NCBI GenBank assembly: GCA_000727475.1
Contig: KL647291.1
Location: forward strand, 4,660,828-4,724,827
DNA length: 64,000 nucleotides
Source: Sarcocystis neurona
Taxonomy: Eukaryota; Apicomplexa; Conoidasida; Eucoccidiorida; Sarcocystidae
Direction: 5' to 3'
Shown piece after piece: positions 11,750 through 24,700 of the stretch. Under the pieces are notes generated by a model that worked only from the letters and a program-made list of their open reading frames with translations, ran no database searches and was not told where the DNA came from. Made by a program: the position numbers and the translations under genes. Each line of letters begins with the position of its first letter. The first letter of the stretch is position 1.

Positions 11750-14090
11750 ACAGTGTGAGGGCTTCATTTTCCCTCCCGAAGAACATTTGATTCACTTATT
11801 TCGCATTAAGAAGTGGAAACTAACCTCAGCATCTTCTACACGAAACGCTGTCGTGCGTCCGCTGCCGGTTATCGCCCTGCTATTTCTGTCCCTGTAACCT
11901 TCTGTGCACCCGCGACGGGCTTCGCATGTGTGTCTCGACGTCGGACTTCCACCACCTCTTCCTTTCCCCCAACAGCGCCGCCATATAGATCGGCGAATCG
12001 TCTTCCGACGTTCCTCTGATTCGTCCCCTATTTTCTGCATCACGTGCCGAACCTGTTACAGACGGCACAACACCAGTCATCCCGGTGTCTGTACACCGCA
12101 TCGGTCGAGTCGTGCAACTTGATTCGCTGGCGAAGTCGGAGGTACGCGCCAATACCGAGGAGATAGCCACGTTCACAAGAACCAAAAAACAAGTTTCTAG
12201 TAAGTATCGTTTGCAGCTTTAGCAAGGTACTGTCGCAGAAAGATGTCTTCCCCGTTGTTTGTGGGAGCGTGGAACGCAGCTCCTTGTTGCGGGAGGGGAT
12301 CGCAGGCTCGCCAGGGCGGCGCCGGGGTGTGTCTTTAGTCAGAAGAGGCAGACGGCACCTGACACAGCGAAGAGGAGGAAAGAAGGGAGAGGAAGCCAGC
12401 AGAATACAGCCTTCTCCGTCCCACTGCGCTGGAAAATTACACTGAAGAAGAAGGAGTTCCGCGAACGCACGAGGTTCCTTCCAGCGCGATGGCGCATGTG
12501 TACCAATCGCCTTTCTTTGTGGAGGGAGATACAAACGAGTCCGAGAAGCTACGAACAGCACACGTTCTCGATATCGCATTGCAACAGCTAGAGACGAAAA
12601 GGGAGGACACGTATTTGAATGTGTGGCTCTTTGCATCCAGACGCGCGTACGACACACTCTGGCCGAGTGTGATACGCATACGTCCATACCCCGGTATGAA
12701 CGCACGCACCTATCCACCGTTATGCACACAGGGTCTGTCTCCCTCTACAACGACCAGGTTAACTGGGACACGCAAACCACATTTATCTCCTACGTGTCTT
12801 CGCAGCGTGTGTCCCTCTCTTCAGAGAAGACACACAGGTGCGCGCAGGCACGCGATCCATCTACCTCTATCTCTCTGCCCATCATCTACGTTCTTCTGTA
12901 AATTCCCCCTTGTGTGTGTCCGGAACTCGAATACGTGCATGCGCAGAGACAAACGTACAATTGTGAGTGTGCTCTCATCAAATTGTGCCCCTCTAGATGG
13001 TATATATGTCTACGCAAAATCCTAATATACATATATATACATACATACGTATATGTACCACTACAGGGACTCCACTACTCACAACCTAGGGGAGAACAGA
13101 TTTGAGAGCGACACTGACGTGCACGTTTCACTGGCACCCGAAAATGTGTTAGCGAGAGAGAGGCGCCGGCCAGCACCTTACCGTCGATGTCAAGAGTCAC
13201 GAGAGGTGGAAGCTACGAGCGAAAAAGTGTAACAAACGTGCCCACACGCTGCTAGCGGAGAAGAGGTTTTTTTCTTGTCCGTGTCTCCCACAGTTCTCCA
13301 TGATTTTTGATCAGAGCCCCTGTACATAAATGGTATAGTCAATATTTGTACGCGCAGATATATATACATATATGACTGGATGTCTGTACAGCTCCAGTCG
13401 TACACACTTCAATCTTTCTATGTGTTTGGCGGCACTTACAGTGACAGAGCACCGGCAGCTTCTCCGTGAGTGGACAGGCTGAAGATACGAAAGACGGAGC
13501 CTGTGGTAGGCTGCTTTAACTATAAGCAGATAATACGTATGCTCACTTCTTTACCTGTCTTTCTCTTCATTTATACGTTAGACTCACATGTGGATACACG
13601 TACAGTTACACATGTGTCTAATTTACAGCAGCTGAGTCCGTCGGCTAAATATACGTATATATCTGCATAGACAGACATACTGTGCCTGCCGTGCATACCC
13701 GTGAATATATCGGTCTTCACGCCTACAAGTACATATATGTATGTATATATTCTCTCACTTACGTATGCGCAAATACACGTGTGTGCTGTCCGCGGCCCGA
13801 ATGTTATACTTCGTATGGACACGTTAGTATCTCCTCTATGGCGGAGTACAACGTATAGGTTACACGTATTATATGGATACAAATCTGCATATATATTGTC
13901 CCACGTACTCAAACACATATTTCTACTATACATACCTGTATGCTCTGCTTCTCAAGCGTCTTCGTCTATAATCCCTGTCTCTCTCTGTATGACAGCACTG
14001 TTTGTGTATTTTTTACTGAGGTTATATGTGTATCTATACATACATGCACGTCCTGCCGTTTGCACGCGTGTGTTTCTAGGACAAGTGACT
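11750..14090. other. No supportable gene
   Basis: This stretch contains a 229-codon minus-strand frame (12040-12729) overlapping a plus-strand frame that starts at a real ATG (12489, MAHVYQSPFFVEGDTNESEK). Neither has clear codon bias or a phase-checked splice partner, so I do not call either. From 12900 on the sequence is mostly TATATA/TACGTA microsatellite and unremarkable sequence. Confidence 0.4.
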
Positions 14091-14099
14091 GAGAGATAG

Positions 14100-14300
14100 T
14101 ACTTCATACAGAACAAGGAAAAGAAAGCAGAGGGCAGACGGACGGACGCGCGAAGGGCAGCCCTCTGTTTTGCGATCCACTGCAGCAGCGCCCAACGCAG
14201 CAGCGGCAGGACAAGCACTAGCAGGAGCAGCGCCATAGAGTTAACAGTTGCTGAAGGGGCAAGGGATGCAGTAACGACTACCTGGGACAGAGCCTTAGCA
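14100..14300 (-). CDS. Candidate exon, minus strand, hydrophobic helix with Trp
   Basis: Read on the minus strand, an open frame gives AKALSQVVVTASLAPSATVN, then a Leu/Val-rich segment and LLRWALLQWIAKQRAALRAS. It looks like a helical or membrane-spanning piece. A T-rich run precedes a possible acceptor AAG near 14300, and a possible donor GTATGA lies near 14106. It may belong with the stronger exon at 14570-14665. Gene identity unknown. Confidence 0.3.
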
Positions 14301-14569
14301 AAGCACGCAGCAAAAAAGTGTGCAGCGGGTCCTGACCTGTGCAGCTAAGACGAGGCCAGCAGCACCAACAGCAGCATTGACCATAACAGTTCCTGCAGCA
14401 GCTGCTAGTTCGGCAGGGAGCGCCGCAGCAGCAGCGCAGCGTAGGGAACGGGACTACCGGCAGCAGCTGCAGTCTGCGTAGCCGAAGCAGCAGGAGACGA
14501 GGCGCTAGCAGCAGCAAGACCACAGCAGGCATAGGCTCGCACTCCATGATCTTCATATAGCAGCGGCAG

Positions 14570-14665
14570 CTAGCCGGACAGCAGGATGCGTTCGTAGCGC
14601 CACCCTATCTTAAGGAGTGGCCCGACTGCGCGCTTCCGGAGCCAAGCGCGTAGCGAGCCGCCCAC
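14570..14665 (-). CDS. Candidate terminal exon, minus strand
   Basis: On the minus strand a pyrimidine-rich run ending CTGCAGCTGCAG forms a good acceptor directly before a phase-0 frame of 31 residues with Trp at two places (SLRAWLRKRAVGP, then KIGWRYERILL) and a TAG stop. Third positions are mostly G/C. The Arg/Leu/Trp pattern recalls the helical repeats of the plus-strand gene at 27-38 kb, but the match is too short to name. Upstream exons, at higher coordinates, were not found. Confidence 0.35.
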   Translation of the reverse strand: MGGSLRAWLRKRAVGPLLKIGWRYERILLSG

Positions 14666-14749
14666 CTGCAGCTGCAGCAGAGAGAAAGGCAAAGAAGGAC
14701 CATCGTCGTCCCTATTTCTAAGTGGTGGTCCCCGCTCTTTCTGCAACGT

Positions 14750-15640
14750 ACGTTATAACAGCGGCAATGTAATTTCCCCACGTGTACGTACATACATATA
14801 TATATATATATTTGGTACGCGAAAAACGTAATATATATATATATATATGAAGAGAGACACAGAACAGGCTTGCATGTGTATGTCTGCGATTATATGTCTG
14901 TGCGCACCGATACACCTAAATACTGCTCCATGTGCTGCGCAGATATATATATATATACGTTTGTATGGGTGGAGGCCCACAAGTAGAAGTGCGTCCGAAT
15001 GTATGTCTGCATGTATAGGTGGCTCCTGTTGCTGCTGCTGCAGATCCTTCAGCCCTGTAGAGCGAATCAGATATAGTCCGGCAGCAGTCAACTCCCCAGC
15101 TATCCAGTTGGTATATTCACACGTACACACAAGTGTACATATATATATATATATGTGTATAGACGAGCTCGCTTCTTCGTAAATACAACATACGTGCATG
15201 TATATATGTATGTATATGTGTAACCGAGCTGCCCTCCACACGTGTGTGCTTCTGGTGTGTCTGTGTGTTTGTATGGATAAATATATCGTCTCCCTACACA
15301 CGTCTGTACCTATGTGTGTCTACATATACGTAAATGTGTAGCTGAGTTTTCGCGCATGTGGGACACGTACACGCACGTGTGTATGTGTGTGTCTGTACTG
15401 GTGGTCATCTTCTTGAAGAGGCACCCCCCTGCTGCGTGGGCAGCTTTGCTGTCACGTTCTTTCCATGTAGCGTAGCCGTGCTTGCTGCTGTATACCTGTG
15501 TGTCTACTTCCCCTCTATGCCCCTACCAAATCAACAGAGAAAGGAAGAAAGAAAGAGGATACACGTTTACAGTCGTATGTTGGGGAATTTATAACAGCAA
15601 CAACATGCAAATGTCGACGGCCCTTCACACGTATGCACAG
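14750..15640. other. Microsatellite-rich stretch
   Basis: Repeated TATATA runs (14795-14850, 14943-14957, 15138-15155) and GTGTGT/TACGTA sequence. Open frames on both strands translate to Tyr/Ile/His strings. It probably includes intron or upstream sequence of the gene whose first visible exon starts at 15641. Confidence 0.5.
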
Positions 15641-15736
15641 CTGCCGGAGAGTTGCTGACCCTTCTTGAAGATACGGAGGAATATGTAGGGCCTTGGGCGC
15701 CGTCTTACCTCCGTCGGGAAGACGACGAGCCGACGC
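15641..15736 (+). CDS. Candidate upstream exon of the large gene
   Basis: It follows an acceptor CACAG at 15636-15640 and ends at a possible donor GTAGAC. The frame encodes LLTLLEDTEEYVGPWAPSYL and then an acidic-basic REDDEP segment, clearly unlike the surrounding microsatellite translation. The GPWAP-type motif recalls the pre-WD segment of the splicing factor PRP17/CDC40, but no WD repeats of that protein follow, so I do not adopt that name. It ends one base into a codon, matching the exon at 16172. Confidence 0.4.
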
Positions 15737-18700
15737 GTAGACAATTCCTACATACACTGATATTCTATATATATATGTATGTGTGCGCCTTTGAAATCTT
15801 GAGAATCTTCTATACGCTCCTTCTACGTATACAGGTATACATGTTTATATATGTATGTGCCCATACATATATAGGTGGGCCTGCGAGAGCGTGAGTACGT
15901 TCTCTGCACACCGACTATAGATACACAAGTGTATAAATTTATACACATATATGTGTATGTCTGTGGCTGCACGTGTGTAGCTTCGATACATGCAAAGATG
16001 AGCAGCGGCGTGAAAACCAGCCGTCCACGACGTGGATGAGGCTTCCCAGAATATGTTTGTGGATAATCCACTTCTACGTACAGCACGTGGTTGCTGTTTC
16101 TTGACGTAGGAGGCAAATATGCCCAGTGAAACGGGTGGCTGTTCGCATTTGTCTCTTCACTCATTATTCAGAAGTCATTTACGGTCTAGAGGAGAATGTG
16201 GAGAAGACACTGCAAGTGTGTGGAGAGCCGTGACCAGTCTGCCGCCCCGTCGAGGACGTGCGCACGTGCTCTGCTGCGAAGCGGTGTGTCTGCTGTACGT
16301 ACACCTCACGAAGAGCAGGGATGCAACGGGGGAGCCTTACGCGAGATAGAGGGTGTCGGACGCACACGCGCACGAGCCCACACATATGTGTATACATAGA
16401 CGTATACCGCTTTCTGTCAACATGTGTAGACGTTTCTGTTTTCTCCGTGCGACTGCACCTGTGTGCCTACAGGAGGGCACACATAGATAGGCAGTAGACT
16501 TCCTTGTGTCTGTCTGTTTGTGAAGGACTCCGCACGAAACGAGGTGTGTGTATCTCTGCCTCCCTGGCCGCACATATAGATATGTGGCTCTGTGAGCCCG
16601 GTCGTCCACGGCAGAAAAACAGCAAGAAACGCTGCTTTCTTATGCGGCTGGGTGTGTCCGCGCTCGCATGCAGGCCTCTGCGCGCGGTGTAGTTTGCTAT
16701 GCGCTGTCTCTCTAGTGGGGCTTGGCATGCAGTCTCCTGTCTCACGTGATGGTGTGTCTTCGGCCTCTATCGTGCTCTGGTGTGTCTGCTCTCGTTTGCT
16801 GTGGGGTCTCGTCCTGCCGCCTCGTTCTCCCTGCCAGCGTCTTTCTGCTTTTTGCTTTCTCGCTGCGGCTGCTGAGCCAACGCATCCGGTTGGTGCTGCT
16901 GCCTTTGTTTCTGTGTTGCTGCTGCTGCCGCTCCTGATGCCTGCTCTGTGCGTCGGTGTTGACCGCTGCGTCCCCTCGTTGTGCTGGTGTTGCTTGGCCA
17001 CGCGAGCAGCGTGTGGCCCCCAGGGCGCGTTGCGGGGTTGCTCCTCCTAGCTCCGGTGTCGACCTTGTTCGTGGGTCTTCGGCTGCTGCGGCTTCTGCTT
17101 CAGGTGTCGGCTGCTGCTCAGTTTGCGGCGGCTTCTTCTTCTGAAACACCTTCCAGGCTTCTGTCTGCGGGGCCGCTGCTGCTGTTGGTCTTCCTGCAGC
17201 TGCTGCTCTGACGTCTGTCCTCTCTGTGCTACGGCACTGGCCGAAGGCGCTTCTGCGGAGCCCACTCCTGTCTCGGAAGCAGCAAGAGGAACGGATGCCT
17301 CGATGCCTCTTCACGAGGACGAAGTAGCGACACGCGAGCCGCCAGCAGGCAGCTCCTACCACAACAGACTCACTTCTTCCTCCATGGAAAGACCCGCGGG
17401 CGCCAGCAGCAGCTGCTGCAACAGTAGTAGCAGCGGCAGCTGCTCCAACAGTTGTAGCAGCTACAGCAGCAGCAGCAGTCCCCGGCGAAGCAGCCGCAGT
17501 CCTCGCCGTAGCGGTAGCAGTCCCCGGCGTCGCGACAGCGGCTGCGATCGCGACGACGGCAGCAGCAGCAGAATGCCACAAACGCAGGACTACACGAGTG
17601 AGAGAAGCGAGAGCGCGAGCAGCAGACTCATGAGGAGAGAGGAAGCAGAGCAGCTGTTTACCGCCTATACTGAGCGCTGCAGCAACAAAAGCAGAAACAG
17701 GAGAAAGACGAAACAGCGGTCGATGTACGCTTCGTGCTGCGGTTTCTTCCCTTATTCTCCTCTGACGACACCGTTTGGCGATTACAGCGAAGTTAGCAGC
17801 TTCCAGCAGCTTCCTGTATGGCTGCTTTCTGCAGCTGCCTCTGCTGTTTTAAATACGTGTGAAGAAGAGAATAGTCCCGCGTCCAGAGCTGCTCTTCGTC
17901 CTCACGTGGCACCTGCCGCTGCTGCAGTCCCGCGTCCTTTTGTTGCTAAGGCTGCTTCTTCGAACCTTGCTCTCACTGGTGCACTTCCTCTCGCTCCCGC
18001 TTCTCCGCCTGCTCTTCCTGCAGCTGCTGCTCCTGCTGCTGTTGCTGCTCCTCCTTCTCCTCCGGCTTCTCCTCTTTCTCTTCCTGCGGCTGCTGCTCCG
18101 GCTGCTACTTGGTCTTCTGCTCTTACCCTTCCTCCTTCTCTTCCTGCCGTTGCCGTTCCTGCTGCCGCTTGTTCTTCTCCTTCTACTCTTCCTCCTTCTC
18201 GTCGTGCCACTGCTGTCCCTGCTGCTGCGCGTCCCGCTCCTCCTTTTCTTCCTCCTCCTCCTCCTCTACCTGCTGCTGCTGTCGCTCCTCTTGTGGGTGC
18301 GGTTGCGGTCACGGAGGGTGTTGTCTCAGCTGTAGCTGCTGCTGGCCCTGCTCCTGCTAGTGGTGCTGCCGCAGTTACGGAACATCAAAGCAGCAACAAC
18401 AGCAGCAGCAATGTGAGACAGCCATGCAAGCCTGCACTTGATGAATACGCAGCCGCGTCAGAGGCTTCCGAAAGCGCTGGGAGTGCTGCAGCTGCTGCAG
18501 AGCTGACGCACAAAGAACACCAGCAGGCGGGGATCAAGCAACAGACGCAGAGGCAGCAGAGACAAGAGAAGCAGGAAGAACAGCCGCCCCCGCTGCAGCA
18601 TGCGAGACAGCAGCAGCAGCATCAGTGGGTGGATGGACCGAGACAGCAGCAGCCTTCGACGCTGTCTTACAACCCCCCACACGTGCAGCAGCAGCGAGCT

Positions 18701-21700
18701 GCTCCGCCGCAGCAAGGTCTGTGGCTTGTGCGTGACGAGGCATGCCGTGGGAAGAATATACCTACTTTAAAGCCGGAGGGAGATACTTGTTCTATCTGTG
18801 AAGGCAGCAGCTACACAGAGAGCGGCGAAGATACCCGCAGGAGCACTGCACGCGGTCGCTGCAGCTGCCTCAGCAGCAGACGGGGAACAACCAGCAGGAA
18901 AAGCAGCAACAGCAGCAGCAAAACTTGTGGCAGCACCACGACCCCCCGCGGAGACAGCAGCAGCTGCTGCTGCACTCGCCACGAGAGTCGCCTGTTTCAG
19001 AGTCGCAGCAGCAGTGTTGCCGGCGCTGGCAGGACCAGCAGCAGCAGCAGCGGCATCAGGGATGGCTCGAGCGACAGTGGAGAGGAGGAACAAAATTGCA
19101 GCAGCTGCAGCGATTCAGAGGAGCCGAGTATAGACAGGCGATCAAATAGGCAGCAGGTGACTCTGTGTGAAAGTCCTTCTCCGTCTTGTGCTGCTGCTGC
19201 TGCTTCCGGATGTAGAGACCGAGCGCATTGCCCTCGCACAGACGCTGTTGTTGTATTTAATAGAGACAAAAGGCAGCAACACCAGGGGTCACTGGCCAAC
19301 GAGGAAAGACTCAGAGATTTCAAGGGTGCGCATCCGCCTGCTGTAACCGCTCCTGCTGCTTGTACGTCTGCTGCAGTAGTACCTGCGTGCACAGTCTCTG
19401 CTGCTCAGTTTGCTGCTGCCGCTGCCACCGATCCAACTGCTCCTGCGCCTCAAGCCACCGCGTCCGTCGCCCTTTCGTCAGCGTTTGCTGCCCCGTCTTC
19501 TGCTGCTTGCCACATGACTACCTCCTGTGGTCCTGCTGCTGCTGGTCGTACTGTTGCTGTTGCTACTGATGCCCCGTCTGCTGTCGCTGGCGCGCCTCCT
19601 GCTGCTGCTGGCAGCGCTAGTGCTGGTGCTTCTGAGAGGGGGAGGCACGCGGCTACTTTGTCTGCAGCTAAAGCTACGGTGCGAGAGTCCGCTTTGAAAC
19701 AGCGGCTTTGCTGCTCCAGAGACAGCACGTCCTGTCCTGCTGGCGACGAAGCGGAGGGCGGCGGCGCGGAGGGCAGCAGCGACAGCACGCAGGAACTCTG
19801 CTGCCGCTACCGCAGCAGCGGAAGGCATTCGAGAATAAGTACAGCTGCAGCAAGAGAGTGCGGCGACTGCAGCAGCAGCAGGAAAGACAGCAGCAGGAAC
19901 AAGAGTAACAAGAAGAGCGACGGCAACAACAGAAAAAGTAACAGAAGCCCCGACAGCTGCAGCAGCAACTGCTCAGAGAATTACGAGCGGACGGCCGACA
20001 GCAGCAAGATGGGTGGGCGAATCGCCTTTTCTTGCAGCAGGCGGTGCAGCACCAGCAGCAGCACCGAAAGCAACATAGAGAGGAGCGTCAGCGACGATGG
20101 AGTCGTTGTCCAGCACGAGCAGTGGCAACAGCCGGGTCGGGGTGCTGCTGCTGGTGCACCGAGACGGGAGACTGAAGAAATGCTGCAGCAACTGCAAGCT
20201 TCTTCCTCCGTGGAAGTTACAACTTCTCACGGCAGCAAATCGGGAGCACCAGCAGCAGACGTGGCGCAAGCAGGAAACGCTATTAGGACTACTGGCAACG
20301 CAGCAGGACACAGAGGACTCTCTGCGTCGGACTCTGGTGAAGACACACCGGCAAGAGCAGCAGCACCAGGCGTACAAGGTGAAGCAGCAGAAACCGCAGG
20401 CGCTGCAGCGACAGCATCAGCAGTGAGCAGAGAAAGCGGAGGAGGAGAAGGAGGAGGACAAGCAGCAGCAGCAGGGGTCATCAAGACGGGAGCAGAAACA
20501 AGGAATTTTGCTGTTGCAGTGCCAGCGGCAGACGCAGCACCACAACCAGCAAGGCGGGGTTACAGTGTTGCTACAGCAGCAGGCCGGAGAGGACACAGTG
20601 CGTCAGCAGCATGTTGGAGCCCAGTGATTTGTGTGGGGAGCCTGAGGCGCTACCCAGGCTCCGTGAATGAGTCGGCGGTAGCTGCTGCTCGTGCTGTTTC
20701 TTCAACTTCCGCTTCTTCTTCGAGCTCGTGTAATACAACTAATGCTTCTGTCTCCTCTGATTTTGGTGCTGGTCCCCCGCGTGTCTCATGTCTAACAGCA
20801 CGCGAAGACGGAGCAGCAGCCACAGCAGCAAGGCCAGCAGCAGCTGTGGACTCTCCGCCACGCGCTGGAGCGGCCCGCTCACTAGCGTCAGCGGCAGAAG
20901 GCAACAGGAGCGACTGCCGCGGTCGCAGCCGGCAGCAGCAGCAGCAGGTCAGGCTGGAGAACGAATCTCTGCTGCACCGTTTGCCCCGGTGGCCTGAGCA
21001 GCAGCAATACGTCTTCGAAGAACAGGAGCAGCAAGGTGTCACGTGTCAACAGCAAGAGCAGCAGCCTCGTCGTCAGCAGCAGCAGCAGCAGTCTGTTACA
21101 CAACACCAGCAGGAGAAATGTCTTCCAGCGCCGCAAAAACAGCAGCAGCAGCAGCACCACCAGCGCTCCACCCAAGAGCGGCCTTTCGAGCAGGAGGGGG
21201 CTTACACTTCGCAAGGACAGCAGCAACATCGACAGGAACAGACGGAGATCGGCAGGTGGACTGCATCTGCAAAGGCGCTGCCCGCGCATGCAGTCGCCGC
21301 AGTAAGTGGAGGACGGAAAATCATCTCCTGCTGCAGTTGCAGCTCGCCCAGCAGCAGCAGCACCTGCGTCGTGGACAGCAGCAGCACTTTGCTTAACAAG
21401 AGCGTCAACAACAGGGAAGCCGATCGCACCACAGGACCAGTCGGCGGAGGCAGCAGCAGCAGCGCTGGCGGCCGCAGCAGCGGCGAGAGTCGAGGCCCCA
21501 GGAGCGGACGTCAGAATGGACATGCCGAGGGTGTGTGTAGCAGGAGCCGCAGCAACTGCAGTGCCGCCGTCCCCCATAACAGCAGCAGCAATGGGAGCCC
21601 AGACGGCGTGAGACACCGCAGCGCCGACAGCAGGAAGAAGGGAACGAAGGGACTAGCTGTCGCTGGCGAAGTCTGGCTAGCTTCCACTCCTGTGGCTCCA

Positions 21701-24700
21701 GCTGGCGTGTCTCCGTCGCTCTCTGTGCAAGACGCTCCGCTGGTGCAAGAGCGTCCGTACGTTGGCCGTCGGGACAGCAGTCCCAGCAGCTGCGGGAGCA
21801 GTAGTAGCGACAGCGACAGCCGCAGCAGTAGCGACAGCCGCAGCAGCAGCTTCACCTCTGAGAGCAGCACCGCGAGCACCGGCTGCAGCAGAAACAGCCA
21901 GAGGCGGGCGACTGGCAGCAGCCCCCTAGACAGCCTGTCTAGCAGCTGGAGTTCGATCAACGGCCTGAGCGTCACCAACAGCAGGAGCCATCAACGGGTG
22001 AGAAGCAGCAGCACACGGGCTGAAGATACGTCGGGTTCATCTTCTTCGTCTGCTGCTCATGCTGCTGTTTCTGCTGCTTCTTCCTCTTCCGGCCGTGGAC
22101 CGGGCCACACGAGGGACGGCAGTGCCTGCGATGCACGCCCGCTGCCCTGCTGTGCGTCAGTGCTGCTGTTCGATCCCGTGTTAAGCCCCGCGCCTCCACC
22201 GTCCGGTGCCGCTGCTGCTGCTGCTGCTGCGCGTCGTCGCCATGGGCAGCCCCTGCACTGGACTCCAGAAAGCCGCACCGCCGATGCAGCCGCTCTGCAT
22301 TTCGGAGCGGCAGCGGCAGCAGCGGCGGCTCTCGAAGCGGCAGCAGGAGACGCAGACGACCCCACCGTCCCGACGACCGCGGTGGAGGCAGCGGCAGCAG
22401 CGGACGCAGCCACAGCACGCGCAGCAGGAGTAGAAGGGATGAGCAGAGCACGACGAGCAGCAGGACGCAGAGAAGTGGTCGCATGCCCGAACTCTGCATG
22501 CGGGCAAGAATGGAGAGGCGAACTACGCGACGGAGTTGCAGCAACTGCGCATGCACCGGCGAGGTTGTTTATTCCTGTGCTGACACACTCGGCGGCAGCG
22601 GAAGTAGAGGAAGGGAAGCAGTGGGACGACTGTTGGTTATCTCAAGAAAAAGCAGCTGCAGCAGCAGAAGAACGGCGGATTCTGCTGCCCACACCCGAAG
22701 AAGGAGAAGAAGACTGGGCTGACGGGAGCTTCGAGCTCGTGGAGCCGCCATCCCCGTCGACGCTTCGGCGGATAGAGGAGGAAGCAGAGGAGGCAGGAGA
22801 TGCATCACAGCAGCAGCAACAGCAGCATCGTTTTGCAGCAACAGCAGCAGCAGACGCAGAGCGAGCAGCAGTCCCCGCGAACCGGACAGCATCAGCAGCA
22901 GAGAGGGAAACACCAGATTCCCTTATCCCCGTCGCTCAAGCAGCAGCAGGTCCTTCGACAGAAGACCACGGGCGAGGAGCGGAGGGGAACGGTCGAGGCA
23001 GGTTTTCACGTCGTCTGCTGCCGTATGCGCGTCTGCGACCCTACCACTCGAAGACAGCAGCAGCTGGAGAAGGAGAGACAGTTACCGCTGCGGATCCTGC
23101 TGCATGTACTTCCCGAAGAAGTGGACGCCACGCCCTGTTTCGAAGAAGCCGGAGCAAATCGGCACACGCCGAGTCTTTGTCCCACAGCGCGCAGGGGCGG
23201 AATGAGCCACAGGAGCAGCAGGAGAAACAGGAGCAGGTGGGGCGCCGGCGCTTTGCCTCGCGAGTAAGTTCACTACGAGAGCTGCTTCCAGGAAGCTCTG
23301 CGCGACACGACGGTGCACCCCGCAGCAGCAACAGCCGGAGCAGTAGCGCAGGGGCAGCAGCAGACGTAGGTAGGAGCAGGGGGAGACTGTGGGGTCGGAT
23401 GGGGACACACTCGAGACAGGCGACAGCAGCAGAACCGGACGCTCTGAAGGCACTGGAGAGTCTGCTGCAGCAGCAGGAAGCGACGAGAGACCCGTTTCAG
23501 AAGCAGCAGCGTGCGGAGCAACGGCAGCAGTTACAAGCGCTGCAGAGCGACGTTTCACTCTTGAGTCCCCCACGTGCCCGCGGCGGCGCCGCTGCACCAC
23601 ACAAAGCCGCGTCATCAGGAGCAGCAGGCCCGACAGCAGCAGAGAGAGGCAGCGCGGGACAGGAGACAGCACTGGTGGCAGGAGCAGCTGGAGAGAGTTG
23701 CTGTGAACCGGCAACAGAAGACAGCGCAGTGGCGACGGTAGCGTTCTTCGACGAGTCCTCCGAGACCGCAGCACAGGTAGAATCTTCGGAGACGTACGGA
23801 GAGGCGACAGCGGTTACGGCAGAAGAAAGAACAGAGCTGCTTCAGCAGCAGCAGCCCCCGCAAGGCACGCCTCAGTTCTCGATCGCGGGAGAGACGTCCC
23901 TGGCATATTCTTTCTCGGTCGCACAGGCGAAAAGAGGCGTCCTGCGGCAGCCGCTTCGAGAGGGAGAAGCAGCTCCTCCGTTGCAGGCGGGACGCAAGAG
24001 CTACTCGGGCTCGGTAGTTCGCTTTACTGGCGTCTCTTCGAACACCGAAGACGAAGAGCAGCTGGCGCCCGGAGCGTCGCGCTCAGAATTCGGCAGTCGA
24101 GAAGCGGACGCAGAAAGAGACGCTGGACGAGAAGAAGGGCGTTCGTTTGCCGCAGGCGGGGGCCTCAGGGGCAGGAAAGAAGATGACGAGGCGGAAGCGG
24201 AGAGAGACAGCGCGGGGAAGTCGCCATTTTTCTTCGGAAGCCGCTCCGGCAGTCTCTTGGGAAGCGAGGACGCGGAGACGTTGCGAGCGCCGGGGGAAGA
24301 CGTGCAGCGGGAGCGACTGCTGCAGCAGCAGCGACGCAGAGAGCAGCAGCAGGACGAAGAACGCCACCAGCGGCTCCTCTTGCTGGGCAGAGGAGGACGA
24401 GCGAGCAGTGCAGCCGCCGCCCGGGAGCGGGACGAAGAGCTACTGCTGCTGCAGCACCCCACGCGCCCGCTTCTCGGCGCCGCTGCTGCTATTCCACGAC
24501 AAGGAGAGAAGGGTGCTGCTGCGACGCAGCTGCGGCAAGTCCCCAAGAGTCCCTCGTACATGTTTACGCAGGCGTCCACACTGCAGCAGCTGCTGGCCCT
24601 GCCCCCGCCCGAATACCTTAAGTTGAGAGTACGCTCTTGCCTCGAGCTAAGCACAGGAACACAGACATATTGCCGGCTCAGAAAAACGCTGCACATAATC

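Noticed and set aside
12040..12729. 229-codon minus-strand frame and overlapping plus-strand ATG frame at 12489
   Set aside because: The two strands compete, codon bias is weak and no splice partners or family resemblance were found.
15641..15736. PRP17/CDC40 assignment from a GPWAP-like motif
   Set aside because: None of the WD40 repeats or the conserved N-terminal motif of that splicing factor was found nearby, and the exon joins a different gene in phase.
16742..17581. 279-codon minus-strand frame with Gln/Ala runs
   Set aside because: It overlaps the start of the large plus-strand frame; openness is explained by triplet repeats and it has no phase-checked partner.
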